Source: Pedobacter nyackensis | GTDB taxonomy: Bacteria > Bacteroidota > Bacteroidia > Sphingobacteriales > Sphingobacteriaceae | Assembly: GCF_900176505.1 (NCBI RefSeq) | Contig: NZ_FWYB01000002.1 | Span: 335,237 to 399,236, forward strand | Length of the DNA stretch: 64,000 nt | Direction: 5' to 3' | Part shown: one piece after another, positions 17,234-26,327 of the stretch | Layout of the letters: every line of letters starts with the position of its first letter | Numbering within the stretch: the first letter of the stretch is position 1 | Position numbers and translations under genes: made by a program | The notes under the pieces: model-generated | The model's database searches: none | Told to the model about the DNA's origin: nothing | Seen by the model: only the letters and a program-made list of their open reading frames with translations

Positions 17234-17953
17234 ATGGCACAGTTTGTTTTACATAAAGGGAACACCAGAGGACACGCCAATCATGGCTGGCTGAATGCTC
17301 ATCATACATTTAGTTTTGCAAATTATCACGATCCGGAAAGAATGCACTTTGGTGTATTGCGGGTTTTAAATGATGACAGTATTGACGGGGGAATGGGATT
17401 TGGCACACATCCGCATGACAATATGGAAATCATTACCATCCCTCTGGAAGGCGCACTGGCACATAAAGACAGTTTAGGAACCTCCTCTGTCATACAACAC
17501 GGAGATATACAGGTGATGAGTGCAGGCACAGGCGTACAACATAGTGAGTTTAACGCCAACGCTGATCAGGTAGTAAAACTGCTCCAGATCTGGCTGTTCC
17601 CCAACAAAAAAAATGTGACTCCCCGTTATGGACAGATTACGCTGGACATTGCCAAAAGGCACAATAACTTCCAGCAGATTTTATCTCCCGAGCCGGATGA
17701 TGCGGGAGTCTGGATACATCAGAATGCCTGGTTCTCTTTAGGCACTTTTGATGAGAATTTTGAAACGGACTACCAGATCAAAAAACAAGGAAACGGCGTG
17801 TATGCTTTCGTTATCAAAGGCAGTGTAACCATTGATGGGCATGAACTGAGTACCCGTGATGGATTGGGTGTATGGGATACGGATAAAATTAGCTTAAAGT
17901 TCAATACGCCAGATACAGAAGTACTGTTAATGGATGTACCGATGGAACTATAA
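17234..17953 (+). CDS. Pirin family protein (cupin)
   Basis: A 239-residue bicupin of the pirin family, often iron-dependent quercetin 2,3-dioxygenases or redox sensors. The N-terminal cupin carries the expected metal ligands H59, H61, H103 and E105 in FGTHPHDNMEI and VQHSEFNAN. HHTFSFANYHDP (about residues 23-34) is typical of the family. The C-terminal cupin is shorter and lacks a clear metal site. The protein is cytoplasmic. An AAGGAAA Shine-Dalgarno-like sequence precedes the ATG. It is followed by a small same-strand gene 7 bases later and may share a transcript with it. The physiological substrate cannot be told from sequence. Confidence 0.92.
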   Translation: MAQFVLHKGNTRGHANHGWLNAHHTFSFANYHDPERMHFGVLRVLNDDSIDGGMGFGTHPHDNMEIITIPLEGALAHKDSLGTSSVIQHGDIQVMSAGTGVQHSEFNANADQVVKLLQIWLFPNKKNVTPRYGQITLDIAKRHNNFQQILSPEPDDAGVWIHQNAWFSLGTFDENFETDYQIKKQGNGVYAFVIKGSVTIDGHELSTRDGLGVWDTDKISLKFNTPDTEVLLMDVPMEL

Positions 17954-17960
17954 ATCCGCT

Positions 17961-18263
17961 ATGAAAAAACTAATCATTTTATACATCGGTCGTAACCAGG
18001 AGATTACTGATACCATGAACCGCCTTTTAAATGCAAGGGAGGAGTGGGAAGGAATTACAACCTGTCTGGACGAAGAAGCACTGGTAATGGTTAAGGATAC
18101 GCCTATAAACCTGGTGTTGTTGGGTAACGGGATCTCTGCTGCAGCAGAGAAAAAATTAAGGGCCGACCTGATACGCGTCAGGCCAGCCCTTAAAATTATA
18201 CAGCATTACGGAGGCGGCAGCGGTTTACTTTATAGCGAAATTATGGCGGCGATGGGTTCTTAA
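17961..18263 (+). CDS. Small protein, possibly receiver-like fold
   Basis: A 100-residue protein starting MKKLIILYIGRNQEI. An upstream Met at 17934 overlaps pirin and is less likely. The pattern of short hydrophobic strands (LIILYIG, INLVLLGNG, ALKIIQHYGG) alternating with helices resembles a response-regulator receiver domain. The usual acidic pocket and phospho-acceptor Asp are not evident: the strand that should carry it reads INLVLLGNG. It follows pirin by seven bases, so it may be cotranscribed. Its stop codon overlaps the convergent lipoprotein gene's stop within TTAA (18260-18263). Function is not known. Confidence 0.6.
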   Translation: MKKLIILYIGRNQEITDTMNRLLNAREEWEGITTCLDEEALVMVKDTPINLVLLGNGISAAAEKKLRADLIRVRPALKIIQHYGGGSGLLYSEIMAAMGS

Positions 18264-19426
18264 AAGTCTCTCAATCTGAAAAACACAAATACTGGATTTG
18301 AACTCGCTGGCTCTCTATTATCCAGATATTCCTTCAGAAACCCACGGCCTTCTTTCTTTAGCTTTAATACCTCGGTGATCTGATCATTTTCTATTAAAGT
18401 AAAAAAGGAATTGTTATGAACGCCAAGCACTCCAAATAACAACATGTCATTCAAGCTTTTAATAAGATAACTATTAAAGGCCTTATTATTTGTTTTGTTA
18501 TGAATAATATATCCAAGCTCTTTTCTCAAAGAATAAGAAACAATAACATTGCTATTGCTTTCCCAGAATGTTTTTACTCTGGCGTAATCATACATACTCG
18601 GAGATGGTAAGTCTAAACTTGTCGCACTAAGAAGGTTTATGTTGTAATTCACAAAATCTATCTTGTAAGCAGGAGCAACAAAATCTGGATATTTATAAAT
18701 AGAATTCTCCTGGTCGAGAAGCATATTTATATCTTTATCGGTCTTAAAAATGTGGTTTTGTGTAGTCCCTATTTTTAAGCTCGCCTTAAGCTCGGTATCC
18801 GGCACTGCAAAATATTTATTTTTGACTGTAAAATTGCTATCCGTCTTTATAAAATAATAAGGGGAACCAAACATATTGTTAACATACCCCTGAAAAATGA
18901 TCAAACTATTGATGTCAACGGCTTCGACTTCCGTTGCCCAGAATGAAAATTCTTTGGAATCAATTAAATCGGTTTTATTAAAAGTCAAAAGCAATCTTTT
19001 CTCTGAATCAACAATATTTACTTTACCGTTTTTTATAAAAAAGCTCGTTGCCTTAATCTTCTCATCTTTTTTTGTCTTGAATTTATTAAAGTCAATATAA
19101 TAATCCATTGCCCCCTGAAAATCAAAGCAATAAAGCTCACTTACAATATCATCGAATATATATATTCGGTCCCCAACTATTTTGACAGTTCTTGAGCTAA
19201 TTGGATTTTCCTTCTTTTTGTACCCTTTTAATTCTACATACTTCAAATCATATAGGATATCATTTGGAATTTTGTCCGATTTTAATACATCCGATATGGA
19301 AATTACACCATCCTTGACAATATTAACAGAGAAACTTTCTTGTGGCTTCTTATTTTGATTTGTGCAAGAAGTTAAAACCACTATTAGAAGTAGGTTTAGG
19401 TATATTTTGACAGTATAATTTACCAT
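18260..19426 (-). CDS. 6-bladed beta-propeller-like lipoprotein
   Basis: A 388-residue exported protein with a lipoprotein signal (LLLIVVLTSC, lipid on the Cys near residue 21). The mature part has repeated strand segments of the sort IVGDRIYIFDDIVSELYCFD and IKNGKVNIVDSEKRLLLTFN, consistent with the Bacteroidota 6-bladed beta-propeller/TolB-like lipoproteins. No catalytic motif is seen. It lies downstream of an XRE regulator and a tiny exported peptide gene, separated from them by a terminator, so it is probably transcribed separately. Family members often sit beside small exported peptide genes in Bacteroidota, so the peptide link is plausible but unproven. Confidence 0.6.
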   Translation of the reverse strand: MVNYTVKIYLNLLLIVVLTSCTNQNKKPQESFSVNIVKDGVISISDVLKSDKIPNDILYDLKYVELKGYKKKENPISSRTVKIVGDRIYIFDDIVSELYCFDFQGAMDYYIDFNKFKTKKDEKIKATSFFIKNGKVNIVDSEKRLLLTFNKTDLIDSKEFSFWATEVEAVDINSLIIFQGYVNNMFGSPYYFIKTDSNFTVKNKYFAVPDTELKASLKIGTTQNHIFKTDKDINMLLDQENSIYKYPDFVAPAYKIDFVNYNINLLSATSLDLPSPSMYDYARVKTFWESNSNVIVSYSLRKELGYIIHNKTNNKAFNSYLIKSLNDMLLFGVLGVHNNSFFTLIENDQITEVLKLKKEGRGFLKEYLDNREPASSNPVFVFFRLRDF

Positions 19427-19482
19427 TTAATTTTACTTTTCTTAAAGATTAAGCATTCCGAAATTACAGGTTAAAAACTTAA

Positions 19483-19507
19483 AGACTGTAATGTAATGCT
19501 ACAGTCT
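19483..19507 (-). terminator. Terminator after the mini-peptide gene
   Basis: AGACTGTA (19483-19490) pairs with TACAGTCT (19500-19507) across 9 bases. On the minus strand the stem is followed by TTTAAGTTTTT. It lies 8 bases beyond the 39-codon peptide gene's stop, which supports that gene being transcribed. Confidence 0.7.
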
Positions 19508-19514
19508 CTAAATT

Positions 19515-19634
19515 CTACATTTTATTTAACCATAAATTTCCGGCCTGGATCCCATCGTTTTTTTGGGCATAAGAGAAAAGGCTCACGCAATTGAGAAATA
19601 TAAAGCAGGTTATATAATTAAGTAGTTTTTTCAT
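19515..19634 (-). CDS. Small exported peptide (39 residues)
   Basis: A 39-codon gene with a full Sec signal peptide: Lys-Lys start, hydrophobic core YITCFIFLNCVSLF, and an SYA|Q-type cleavage site. This would release a mature peptide of about 16 residues (QKNDGIQAGNLWLNKM). The longer frame to 19754 would overlap the XRE gene and is not convincing. A hairpin terminator lies 8 bases after the stop and an XRE regulator gene lies 64 bases upstream on the same strand. No Shine-Dalgarno is obvious, which is usual for Bacteroidota. The arrangement recalls NVEAL-type mini-peptides near propeller lipoproteins, although the NVEAL motif itself is absent. A secreted signal or ligand is a guess. Confidence 0.5.
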   Translation of the reverse strand: MKKLLNYITCFIFLNCVSLFSYAQKNDGIQAGNLWLNKM

Positions 19635-19698
19635 ACAAGAGCGGCTAAACACTAGGGTAACCAATGATAAAAAAAAGGAGAGGCTGTTCCAATAGACA

Positions 19699-19941
19699 TT
19701 ATCTATTACTTTCATTAAAATAACCATCCAGAAATTCCTGGGGACTGAGTTCAAATACAGTGGAGATTTGAATGATCCTATCTAAGTGAAACTTTGTCTG
19801 CCCATTCTCCAAAAGACAATAGGCGTTTTGAGAAATTTCCAGGATATTGGCCATCTGAGATTGAGAATATCCTTTCTCCAGACGTATTACCCTTATATAA
19901 TCGCCTAGAGCAACTGAGCTTTGCGTTAATTTCTTATTCAT
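19699..19941 (-). CDS. XRE-family HTH transcriptional regulator
   Basis: An 80-residue single-domain DNA-binding protein. The Cro/CI-type helix-turn-helix covers about residues 13-70: GDYIRVIRLEKGYSQSQMAN, ISQNAYCLLENGQT, IIQISTVFELSPQEFL. No ligand-binding or oligomerisation domain is attached. It begins 14 bases after a hairpin that terminates the upstream thioredoxin operon and precedes the small exported peptide gene by 64 bases, so the two are probably cotranscribed and may be functionally paired. Confidence 0.85.
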   Translation of the reverse strand: MNKKLTQSSVALGDYIRVIRLEKGYSQSQMANILEISQNAYCLLENGQTKFHLDRIIQISTVFELSPQEFLDGYFNESNR

Positions 19942-19955
19942 TGTAGTTTTTTAAA

Positions 19956-19982
19956 ATGAGGCGCTCCACTTGAACGCCTCAT
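19956..19982 (-). terminator. Terminator between the thioredoxin operon and the XRE gene
   Basis: ATGAGGCG (19956-19963) pairs with CGCCTCAT (19975-19982) across 11 bases. On the minus strand it is followed by TTTTAAAAAA. It probably ends the 32 kb-to-20 kb Sus operon. Because it sits right before the XRE start, it might also act as that gene's operator or leader hairpin. Confidence 0.65.
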
Positions 19983-20046
19983 AAGAGTCTAATTTGAGTT
20001 TCGTATTAAATTCACCTACTCCAACTCGGTGTAAGTTCAGAAAGCA

Positions 20047-21189
20047 TTAATTCAATATATTTTCAAAATGTTTGGTTGGCTTATTAAGGAGCTTTGCCTT
20101 TTTTATTCCCCAGCTCGCATATAGCTTCGCCTTTTCAGGATCATTCTGCTGTTTCATCATATTAGCTGCAGTGCCCAAAACTCCATAAGTAGAATTTTCT
20201 GAAACTACTTTTATCATCCAGTCAGCAAACAAGATTTTTTCTTCTTCATCAACATCAGGAGAATACAGATACATGGCCATATAACGGATTTTATTGTCAT
20301 CGTCATTATAGTGATTCACCGCATATTTAAAAAAGGCCTTGCGGTCTTTCAATTGCCTGTAGTAATAAGCTTCAGCCATATCCAGTCGAGCATATGGCCA
20401 GTCAGTTTCTGAGAATAGAGGCTTCACCTCGTCAAGGAAAATTTCAAACTTCAAATCGTTTCGTTTAGGAATAAGGTTCTTGATTCTGGTCGCCATAATT
20501 TCATTGCGACGGGCGTACACAAGATCCTTTCCGTACAAAGCTTCAAGTTGACTATAATTTTTAAGCAGCTGATCAGAAAGCTCAGGGTCCAGGCTTCGGC
20601 TCATCAGGAAAGGAACAGCATTAACTTCTGCCAACAAATCCTTTCCTTTCAAATAGGCAATCAATTTTTCTGAATCAACGGATTTACGTTCTGTAAACAT
20701 CGCCTTATAAAAATCTGCATGATTAACATCCAGCGCCGGGCTAAAACCTTTTAAGGCAAATCCATTTTTAGATTTTGCAAGGGCATCATTCAACAGGCCC
20801 TGAAACTCATCAGCCTCCTTATAGCCTGAGAATTTTGCAACCAGCTGTCCATCATTGTTTAACAGTAAGAAACTCGGAAAGCCTGTTATCATGTATTTAA
20901 CTTGTAATTGTTTGCCAATATCTTCCTTAAAGAAATCAATCTTTACGTTTATAAAATTGTCTTTCATTTGCTTCATCACCGCAGGCAATGGGAAAACCTC
21001 ATCGTCCATTTGTTTGCAGGGATGACACCCCACAAAGTAAGCATCGACAAACACCATTTTGTTTTCTTTCTTAGCCTGAGCTAGCAAGCCTTTCCAGTCG
21101 GTAACCGTGGTAAACTGATTTTCTTGTGCACCAGCGGTACCTACTAATATCATCAGCGCAAGGCTGAACAATAGTTTAAATACTTTCAT
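20047..21189 (-). CDS. Exported thioredoxin-like protein with helical C-terminus
   Basis: A 380-residue exported protein (signal peptide to about residue 21, AGAQ). Residues about 25-145 are a thioredoxin fold with the redox motif CHPC (FVDAYFVGCHPCKQMDDEVF), resembling Thioredoxin_7/DsbD C-terminal-type domains, and a cis-Pro-like GFPSFLLLN strand. The remainder is helical, without a recognised domain, and contains Tyr-rich TPR-like segments (ARLDMAEAYYYRQLKDRKAF). It overlaps the preceding aspartyl protease gene by 14 bases and closes the large SusC/D-TlpA operon; a terminator follows. Likely role: periplasmic thiol redox work on imported or surface proteins. Confidence 0.8.
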   Translation of the reverse strand: MKVFKLLFSLALMILVGTAGAQENQFTTVTDWKGLLAQAKKENKMVFVDAYFVGCHPCKQMDDEVFPLPAVMKQMKDNFINVKIDFFKEDIGKQLQVKYMITGFPSFLLLNNDGQLVAKFSGYKEADEFQGLLNDALAKSKNGFALKGFSPALDVNHADFYKAMFTERKSVDSEKLIAYLKGKDLLAEVNAVPFLMSRSLDPELSDQLLKNYSQLEALYGKDLVYARRNEIMATRIKNLIPKRNDLKFEIFLDEVKPLFSETDWPYARLDMAEAYYYRQLKDRKAFFKYAVNHYNDDDNKIRYMAMYLYSPDVDEEEKILFADWMIKVVSENSTYGVLGTAANMMKQQNDPEKAKLYASWGIKKAKLLNKPTKHFENILN

Positions 21190-22102
21190 GATTGTAGTTT
21201 TGGTTAGGAATAATATAGATTTCTTTCTTTTGCATATTGATGGTGAAGTTATATCTGCTAATGAGGCCTACTCCTATAGATCCATCAAATCCCGGATTCC
21301 AGCTTTCGCTTTGTCCACCCCCGGCCATCAGGGTTACCGACATATTTTTAATAGGTTTTACAGTTGAAAAGGAAAATGCAGATGCCTTACCGGCAAAGGT
21401 TGGTGTGTTCATCCCCATACTTAAGGTACTGCCATGGCTATCGGCCTTAAAGCCACTAACCAGCAGTTTGTGCTGTTTTACAAAAGGGCGGAAACAAATC
21501 AGGTTATAGGCTGCTCCTGTATCAAACACAAAATTGCCTGTATGGGGCTTGTCGGCCGTAATGCTCAATGTACCTGGAATGATGAATAAACCAGAAAGGA
21601 TGCTGAAAGGAATGGCTGTCCCTCCTTTTTCTTCAAATTCACCAAAATTGTACAAAAGTAATTCTTTACGGTCGTAATCCACTTTCACAATGTAATGTCG
21701 GGCCAGTGTGTTACCAATGATGCCATCTGTACCTTCCTTATGCATCTCTTTAAATATGGCGATGCTCTGGTTTTTGAAGTCGAAATCCCCCATATGAACC
21801 GTGTTACCACTGGATACAGTTATGTCAACGGAACCACCCACTACGGATGCCTTTTGTGTCCGCGTTACTTTTAAGCCTATGGAATCGGCAAGTCCCTGAC
21901 CTACCGCCATGCCATCAGCTCCCGTATCAAACAACAGTTTTAAAGGGCGCTGAAAATCGTTGAGTTTTACGGTAAGGATAATAGTACCGTTACGGCTTTC
22001 AAAAGGAATACGCGCAACCTCCTTAGCCTTTAATACAAATGCACTCAGCTGCATCAAAACCAGCAGTGTAACAGAAAACTTATAGTTATGTTTAAATTTC
22101 AT
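21176..22102 (-). CDS. Retropepsin/pepsin-like aspartyl protease
   Basis: A 308-residue exported protein (signal peptide about residues 1-27). It holds two aspartyl-protease half-motifs: LFDTGADGMAVGQ (about residue 58) and VFDTGAAYNLICF (about residue 190). The duplicated D-T-G in one chain implies an intramolecular active site, as in pepsins rather than retroviral dimers. WNPGFDGSIGVGLISRYN near the C-terminus is typical of such proteins. It is predicted to be periplasmic or surface-associated. It lies between a TlpA-like gene and the thioredoxin-like gene, so proteolysis and disulfide reduction appear coupled. Confidence 0.8.
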   Translation of the reverse strand: MKFKHNYKFSVTLLVLMQLSAFVLKAKEVARIPFESRNGTIILTVKLNDFQRPLKLLFDTGADGMAVGQGLADSIGLKVTRTQKASVVGGSVDITVSSGNTVHMGDFDFKNQSIAIFKEMHKEGTDGIIGNTLARHYIVKVDYDRKELLLYNFGEFEEKGGTAIPFSILSGLFIIPGTLSITADKPHTGNFVFDTGAAYNLICFRPFVKQHKLLVSGFKADSHGSTLSMGMNTPTFAGKASAFSFSTVKPIKNMSVTLMAGGGQSESWNPGFDGSIGVGLISRYNFTINMQKKEIYIIPNQNYNHESI

Positions 22103-22124
22103 TATTTGATTGCTTTATATCTGC

Positions 22125-23285
22125 TTAAAATCCATAGATTTTCTCGAGGGCCTTGTCAATAGCGTCAGAGGCACCACTCGTTGTACGGGTGATGATCCTG
22201 CCATCCGCCCCTACCAGAATTTTTGTTGGGAAGGCATTAACATTAAAGGTTTTTACAATGTTCTGTTTTTCAATTCCGTCCTGATTCAGGATATGTATCC
22301 AATTAATTCCATCTTCCTGAATGGCCCTTGACCAGCTGCTTCTGGATTCTTCCAGGGTTTTACCACGCTCCTGGGCAATGGCCACAATCTCAAACCCCTT
22401 TGACTTATATTTTTTGTACAATTCTTTAAGGTGCGGATGGCTCGCCCTACAAGGACCGCACCAACTGCCCCAGAAATCGATGATATATGTACGACCCTTT
22501 AAAGTCTCAGTACTGATTTTATTGCCCTCCTTATTGACACGCTCAAAAGTAAAAACCGGTGTCCCGGATTTTGTTACGCTCAGCTTTTCAACAATCTTGC
22601 CTACGGCAAGTCCGGTAGGTGTATCCTTGTAAGTTGGTTTCAGCGTCTCCCAGGCAGCAATATATTCATCTGCGCCATAGCTGTTTGCCATACGTGAAAG
22701 CAGGAATACAGATGCAAATGCATCAGGGTTGGCAGCAACAAAAGCCTTTTCCATTTTTGTATTTTCACGGTAAGCGTTCATAATGCCCTGATGTAACTTA
22801 ACCGAATCAGCAGGTAAACGTTTCACCGTCTGGTCAGACAATTGGTCCATCAACGCTCTGTATCTGCCCGTAGTAGCTGCAGCTTTCTGCAACAGGCCAT
22901 TGTAAAGTTCATTTTGTAAATCGCCTTCGAGCTTAATTTCCCATAGTGCAGTTGCATCGCCTTTCAATGTGATGTTTTTATCCAATAGGAAAAAATTAAA
23001 TGGAGGTACCGGCATCTGGCTACTTCGGATATCTTCCTTCGGCCAGGAAATGGACAATCTTGCAACAGCAGGCATGCGCTGTGAAGGAACACGAGCGGAA
23101 AAATAATCGCCTTTCCCCTGTACACTTACATACCCATTTTTAGTGTCATTTCCTGTCCAGGAAATGCTCAATTTATTGTTGTTCAAACCTCTTAAAGTTC
23201 CACTGATGGTAATGCTGTCCGCCTGCGCTACAGCTACCGAAGCAAAGAACAAAAGACCGAGTATAGATACCAGGGTTTTCATCAT
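22125..23285 (-). CDS. TlpA-like thiol-disulfide oxidoreductase
   Basis: A 386-residue exported protein: signal peptide (about 1-20), an N-terminal beta domain resembling DUF4369 (about 25-115), a helical linker, and a C-terminal thioredoxin/AhpC-TSA domain (about 245-386) with the W-C-G-P-C motif in YIDFWGSWCGPCRASHPHL and a cis-Pro strand NAFPTKILV. Such proteins keep periplasmic cysteines reduced. It belongs to a different subfamily from the 463-residue TlpA-like proteins in this window. It lies 47 bases downstream of one of those and 22 bases upstream of the aspartyl protease gene in the same operon. Confidence 0.88.
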   Translation of the reverse strand: MMKTLVSILGLLFFASVAVAQADSITISGTLRGLNNNKLSISWTGNDTKNGYVSVQGKGDYFSARVPSQRMPAVARLSISWPKEDIRSSQMPVPPFNFFLLDKNITLKGDATALWEIKLEGDLQNELYNGLLQKAAATTGRYRALMDQLSDQTVKRLPADSVKLHQGIMNAYRENTKMEKAFVAANPDAFASVFLLSRMANSYGADEYIAAWETLKPTYKDTPTGLAVGKIVEKLSVTKSGTPVFTFERVNKEGNKISTETLKGRTYIIDFWGSWCGPCRASHPHLKELYKKYKSKGFEIVAIAQERGKTLEESRSSWSRAIQEDGINWIHILNQDGIEKQNIVKTFNVNAFPTKILVGADGRIITRTTSGASDAIDKALEKIYGF

Positions 23286-23332
23286 ACATTTGGTTTTAAA
23301 TTAGAAAAGGCCGGACAAGCCGGCCTCATTTT

Positions 23333-24724
23333 TTATTTTGCCGACAGTGTTTTTTCGAGCAATTTTTTAAGTTCAGGATTTGACGGCCTTGGTGAATCAA
23401 CACTTACAATTTTTCCGGCTTTATCAAATACCAGGAAACGTGGGATTGTATTTACTTTATAATATTTCGAGAAATCATTTCCCGGTCCACCTGCAAATAG
23501 CTGGGTGCCACCCAGGTTTTCGTCTTTAATCATCTTAAGCCATTTCGCTTTGTCTTTAGGATCATCCGTTGAAAGACTGATGATCTCTACATCTGTCCCT
23601 TTCATCTCTTCTTCCAATTTTTTCAAATGCGGGATTTCTGCTTTGCAGGGTCCACACCAGGTTGCCCAAACATCAACTAATACTACTTTTCCTTTCAAAC
23701 TAGCCATAGTTACAGCTTTACCTTCTTTATCTGGATAAGAAAAAGCCATAGCATCGTCGCCGGCTTTTAACAACGCCAGCGGACTTGCAATATCTATGTT
23801 GCGTTTTTTCTGACTTGCAGTGATTACGTATTTGCCATGAGTATTCATCAAGGTCTTATAATCTTCAAAATTTTTGTACCTGGCTGCTACATCAAGCACA
23901 ACGTCACCTTTTAAAGTATCATTTGGCAAATAATTCAGGTCATTATTCAGGTCATCAAGCCCCCCGGTAAATTTGATATTCTGTTGCCTTCTGTTTACGC
24001 TGATTACACCGCTTAATGTACGACTTCCCCAAGGCTGACTGTATACTCCTGCTGTGTTTTTTGCGAAATCCTGCGCCTTAAGCGTGGCATAAAAAGAACT
24101 GTATTCTTCAACCGAAGGATGTGCAGACCGTGGCGTATTCAGAAAGTTACTGGCATAACCTGCCATATCCCAGCTCATGTATTGTGGCATATTTTTATCA
24201 AACCTCGCATTCCCGGTAGTTTTTCCTGCCAGAAAACCTTTGGTCTTAGCCGAAATCTCTTCCAATTGCGGAAAGAAATCAACGAAAGTACTGTTCACCT
24301 TCATGAAGTTAATCGCCTTCTGTTCCAGGGGATTTACAAAATCATGCCATTGGGTCATTACCACATTTTCTTTCGAGTTCAGTTTTCCATTGAGCACATA
24401 ACTAGAATCCAAAATAGATACAGACAGTTTATCACCCCTTTTAAAATAGAATTTATAATTGTCATTCGGACTCATAGGGTTTCCTGTACCAATAACATAT
24501 AAGCCCTCATATTCGGGATAAAACAAGAAGCCAAACTTACCTCCCTTTTCATCCGGTGTAGTATTGGCAATCTCTACCGCTTTACCTTCTACTACTTTAA
24601 ATAATTTTACCGGAGTCACCCGCTTCTTTTTAACAATTCCCGTTACCTCTACAGGAAGCTGTGCAAATAAAGTGCTGCTGCCCAGACTAAGTATCATGGC
24701 AGTAGTAAATAGTTTTTTAATCAT
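23333..24724 (-). CDS. TlpA-like thiol-disulfide oxidoreductase (long subfamily)
   Basis: A 463-residue exported protein: signal peptide (about 1-21), an N-terminal beta domain with the subfamily signature GGKFGFLFYPEYEGLYVIGT (about 63-82), a helical middle, and a C-terminal thioredoxin domain (about 325-463) with VDVWATWCGPCKAEIPHL and a cis-Pro strand NTIPRFLVFD. It is the single copy in this operon. The second locus has four tandem homologues with almost the same length and signature. It follows the PKD-like lipoprotein gene by 34 bases. Likely a periplasmic thiol reductase tied to SusC/D cargo. Confidence 0.9.
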   Translation of the reverse strand: MIKKLFTTAMILSLGSSTLFAQLPVEVTGIVKKKRVTPVKLFKVVEGKAVEIANTTPDEKGGKFGFLFYPEYEGLYVIGTGNPMSPNDNYKFYFKRGDKLSVSILDSSYVLNGKLNSKENVVMTQWHDFVNPLEQKAINFMKVNSTFVDFFPQLEEISAKTKGFLAGKTTGNARFDKNMPQYMSWDMAGYASNFLNTPRSAHPSVEEYSSFYATLKAQDFAKNTAGVYSQPWGSRTLSGVISVNRRQQNIKFTGGLDDLNNDLNYLPNDTLKGDVVLDVAARYKNFEDYKTLMNTHGKYVITASQKKRNIDIASPLALLKAGDDAMAFSYPDKEGKAVTMASLKGKVVLVDVWATWCGPCKAEIPHLKKLEEEMKGTDVEIISLSTDDPKDKAKWLKMIKDENLGGTQLFAGGPGNDFSKYYKVNTIPRFLVFDKAGKIVSVDSPRPSNPELKKLLEKTLSAK

Positions 24725-24758
24725 GTTAGTTTATATTTATTTGTGGTTATTTCAAATA

Positions 24759-26315
24759 TTAATAGGTATTGCTATAACTGTATTCTGAAACTGATGGCGA
24801 CATATACATTACATCACGAACCGTTCCTTTTCCGGTCAAAGTAAGTGCTGGTGTGGCGCTAAGACTTCCCGAAGACTTGGTAAACATGCGGACTTTATAA
24901 TCGGCACCAGACTGCGTACCTACCATCACATAATTATAGTTGAAAGCTGCATCAGCAACTACTGCATATTTTTTATGGCGGATGAAACTGACCACTTCGC
25001 CTGCAGGGGGACTGTATTGCAGCTGCTCAAATTTATTACTTAAGTTTCTGGACCAGATCTGATTGTTTAATACGAAATAGATCATATTTTCGTCTGCATC
25101 TAATAAAGTATGCATGGTTGCATTGTATATTTTATCCGATGTTTTAAGGGTATCATTTGTAAGTTTCAGTTTTAGCTTATCCAGATCCATCTGCGTTAAA
25201 ATTTTAAGTGCAGAATTGGTTTTATCCTGGAAAATCCCAAATCCAATTGTGGTATAAGCATATACCGGAGCAGGAATATAAGTCGCAGACTTGAATCCCA
25301 TAAATAAAGCTTTTTTATTGTTATTTACTGCCGGCATGGCAGTACCTGCTACATCCGTCATATTTGTTAATGTTGTACCAGAGCCATTCGCCAAGGTCAC
25401 AAACGTGCTATTCAGATCGTCAAAAAGACAAGGATCCCCGTAAGTAGCGGTATAATAATAATCCGAAATATAGTAAGGCGAATTCAAAGCATCTTTCAAT
25501 TTTCTTCCTCCAAATACACCCGTATTCTGTGTATTTGTTCCGATACTATACACTTGTCCGGCATTGATCAGGTAATAAGCAGAAGAGGCACAAAAAGCAG
25601 AATTGGGCGCAATTGTCGATGGCCTCTCAAAAAATAAAGTATTCATATTCTTGATTTGCTTCATGGTATTGACATTGACCGCAGATACATCTTTATCGCT
25701 AACCATAAATAATGCCTTTGTATTCGCGATAATACCAGTTACATCCGATTTATAGCTACTGAACAAATTGATCATTCTGGCCTTTCCATTCAGTTTAACA
25801 CCATTTATCAGACTGTAAACATTTTCTTTGACCTCCGTAAGCGCCGTGGCACTTGATGAAAGAAATAAATCAAGATCCGATTTGGTTCCATCATCTTTAA
25901 GTACATACCAACCACGGGTGAATTCCGTCCCCACATTAATGGTAACATTGGTGTATTTAGCGTATTTGGTTTTTTTATTGGTTACCCGGTACACCAATAC
26001 CCATGCTTTAGCGGGCTGTTTGATGAAGTAGTTCAGGTCCTTTGTTTTTGCTATTGTATCCAGAACCGGCGCGTATCCCTGTACATTGGTTTCATAGATG
26101 CCCCACATGTAATCAAACTCCGCATCGGTGTCATTTGATGTTATCGTAGGTGTAATCACCAATTTATCTTTTTCAGACACCACATTGTAAACTGTTTCAA
26201 TTCCCGTTACCGTAATCTGTTCATTTGGTTTATAATCGTAATTACTTTTATCTTTTTTGCATGAGGCAAATAATACAACGAGCCCCAGGAACAGTGATAT
26301 ATGTATATGTTTCAT
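24759..26315 (-). CDS. PKD-like family lipoprotein
   Basis: A 518-residue surface or periplasmic lipoprotein (LFLGLVVLFASC lipobox, lipid on Cys 19). The N-terminal third (about 25-140) is a PKD-like beta-sandwich with DAEFDYMWGIYETN. The rest has propeller-like repeats (RGWYVLKDDGTKSDLDLF, YVMVGTQSGADYKVRMFTKS). Bacteroidota carry this family beside DUF4843 and SusD genes of non-glycan-type loci. It is probably an accessory binding subunit of the SusC/D transporter. The DUF4843 stop lies 12 bases upstream. Confidence 0.8.
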   Translation of the reverse strand: MKHIHISLFLGLVVLFASCKKDKSNYDYKPNEQITVTGIETVYNVVSEKDKLVITPTITSNDTDAEFDYMWGIYETNVQGYAPVLDTIAKTKDLNYFIKQPAKAWVLVYRVTNKKTKYAKYTNVTINVGTEFTRGWYVLKDDGTKSDLDLFLSSSATALTEVKENVYSLINGVKLNGKARMINLFSSYKSDVTGIIANTKALFMVSDKDVSAVNVNTMKQIKNMNTLFFERPSTIAPNSAFCASSAYYLINAGQVYSIGTNTQNTGVFGGRKLKDALNSPYYISDYYYTATYGDPCLFDDLNSTFVTLANGSGTTLTNMTDVAGTAMPAVNNNKKALFMGFKSATYIPAPVYAYTTIGFGIFQDKTNSALKILTQMDLDKLKLKLTNDTLKTSDKIYNATMHTLLDADENMIYFVLNNQIWSRNLSNKFEQLQYSPPAGEVVSFIRHKKYAVVADAAFNYNYVMVGTQSGADYKVRMFTKSSGSLSATPALTLTGKGTVRDVMYMSPSVSEYSYSNTY

Positions 26316-26327
26316 TTTCTGTAGGTT

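Noticed and set aside
19515-19754. 79-codon frame containing the mini-peptide
   Set aside because: Its first 40 codons overlap the 3' end of the XRE gene and read like random hydrophobic sequence. The inner Met at 19634 gives a proper signal peptide.
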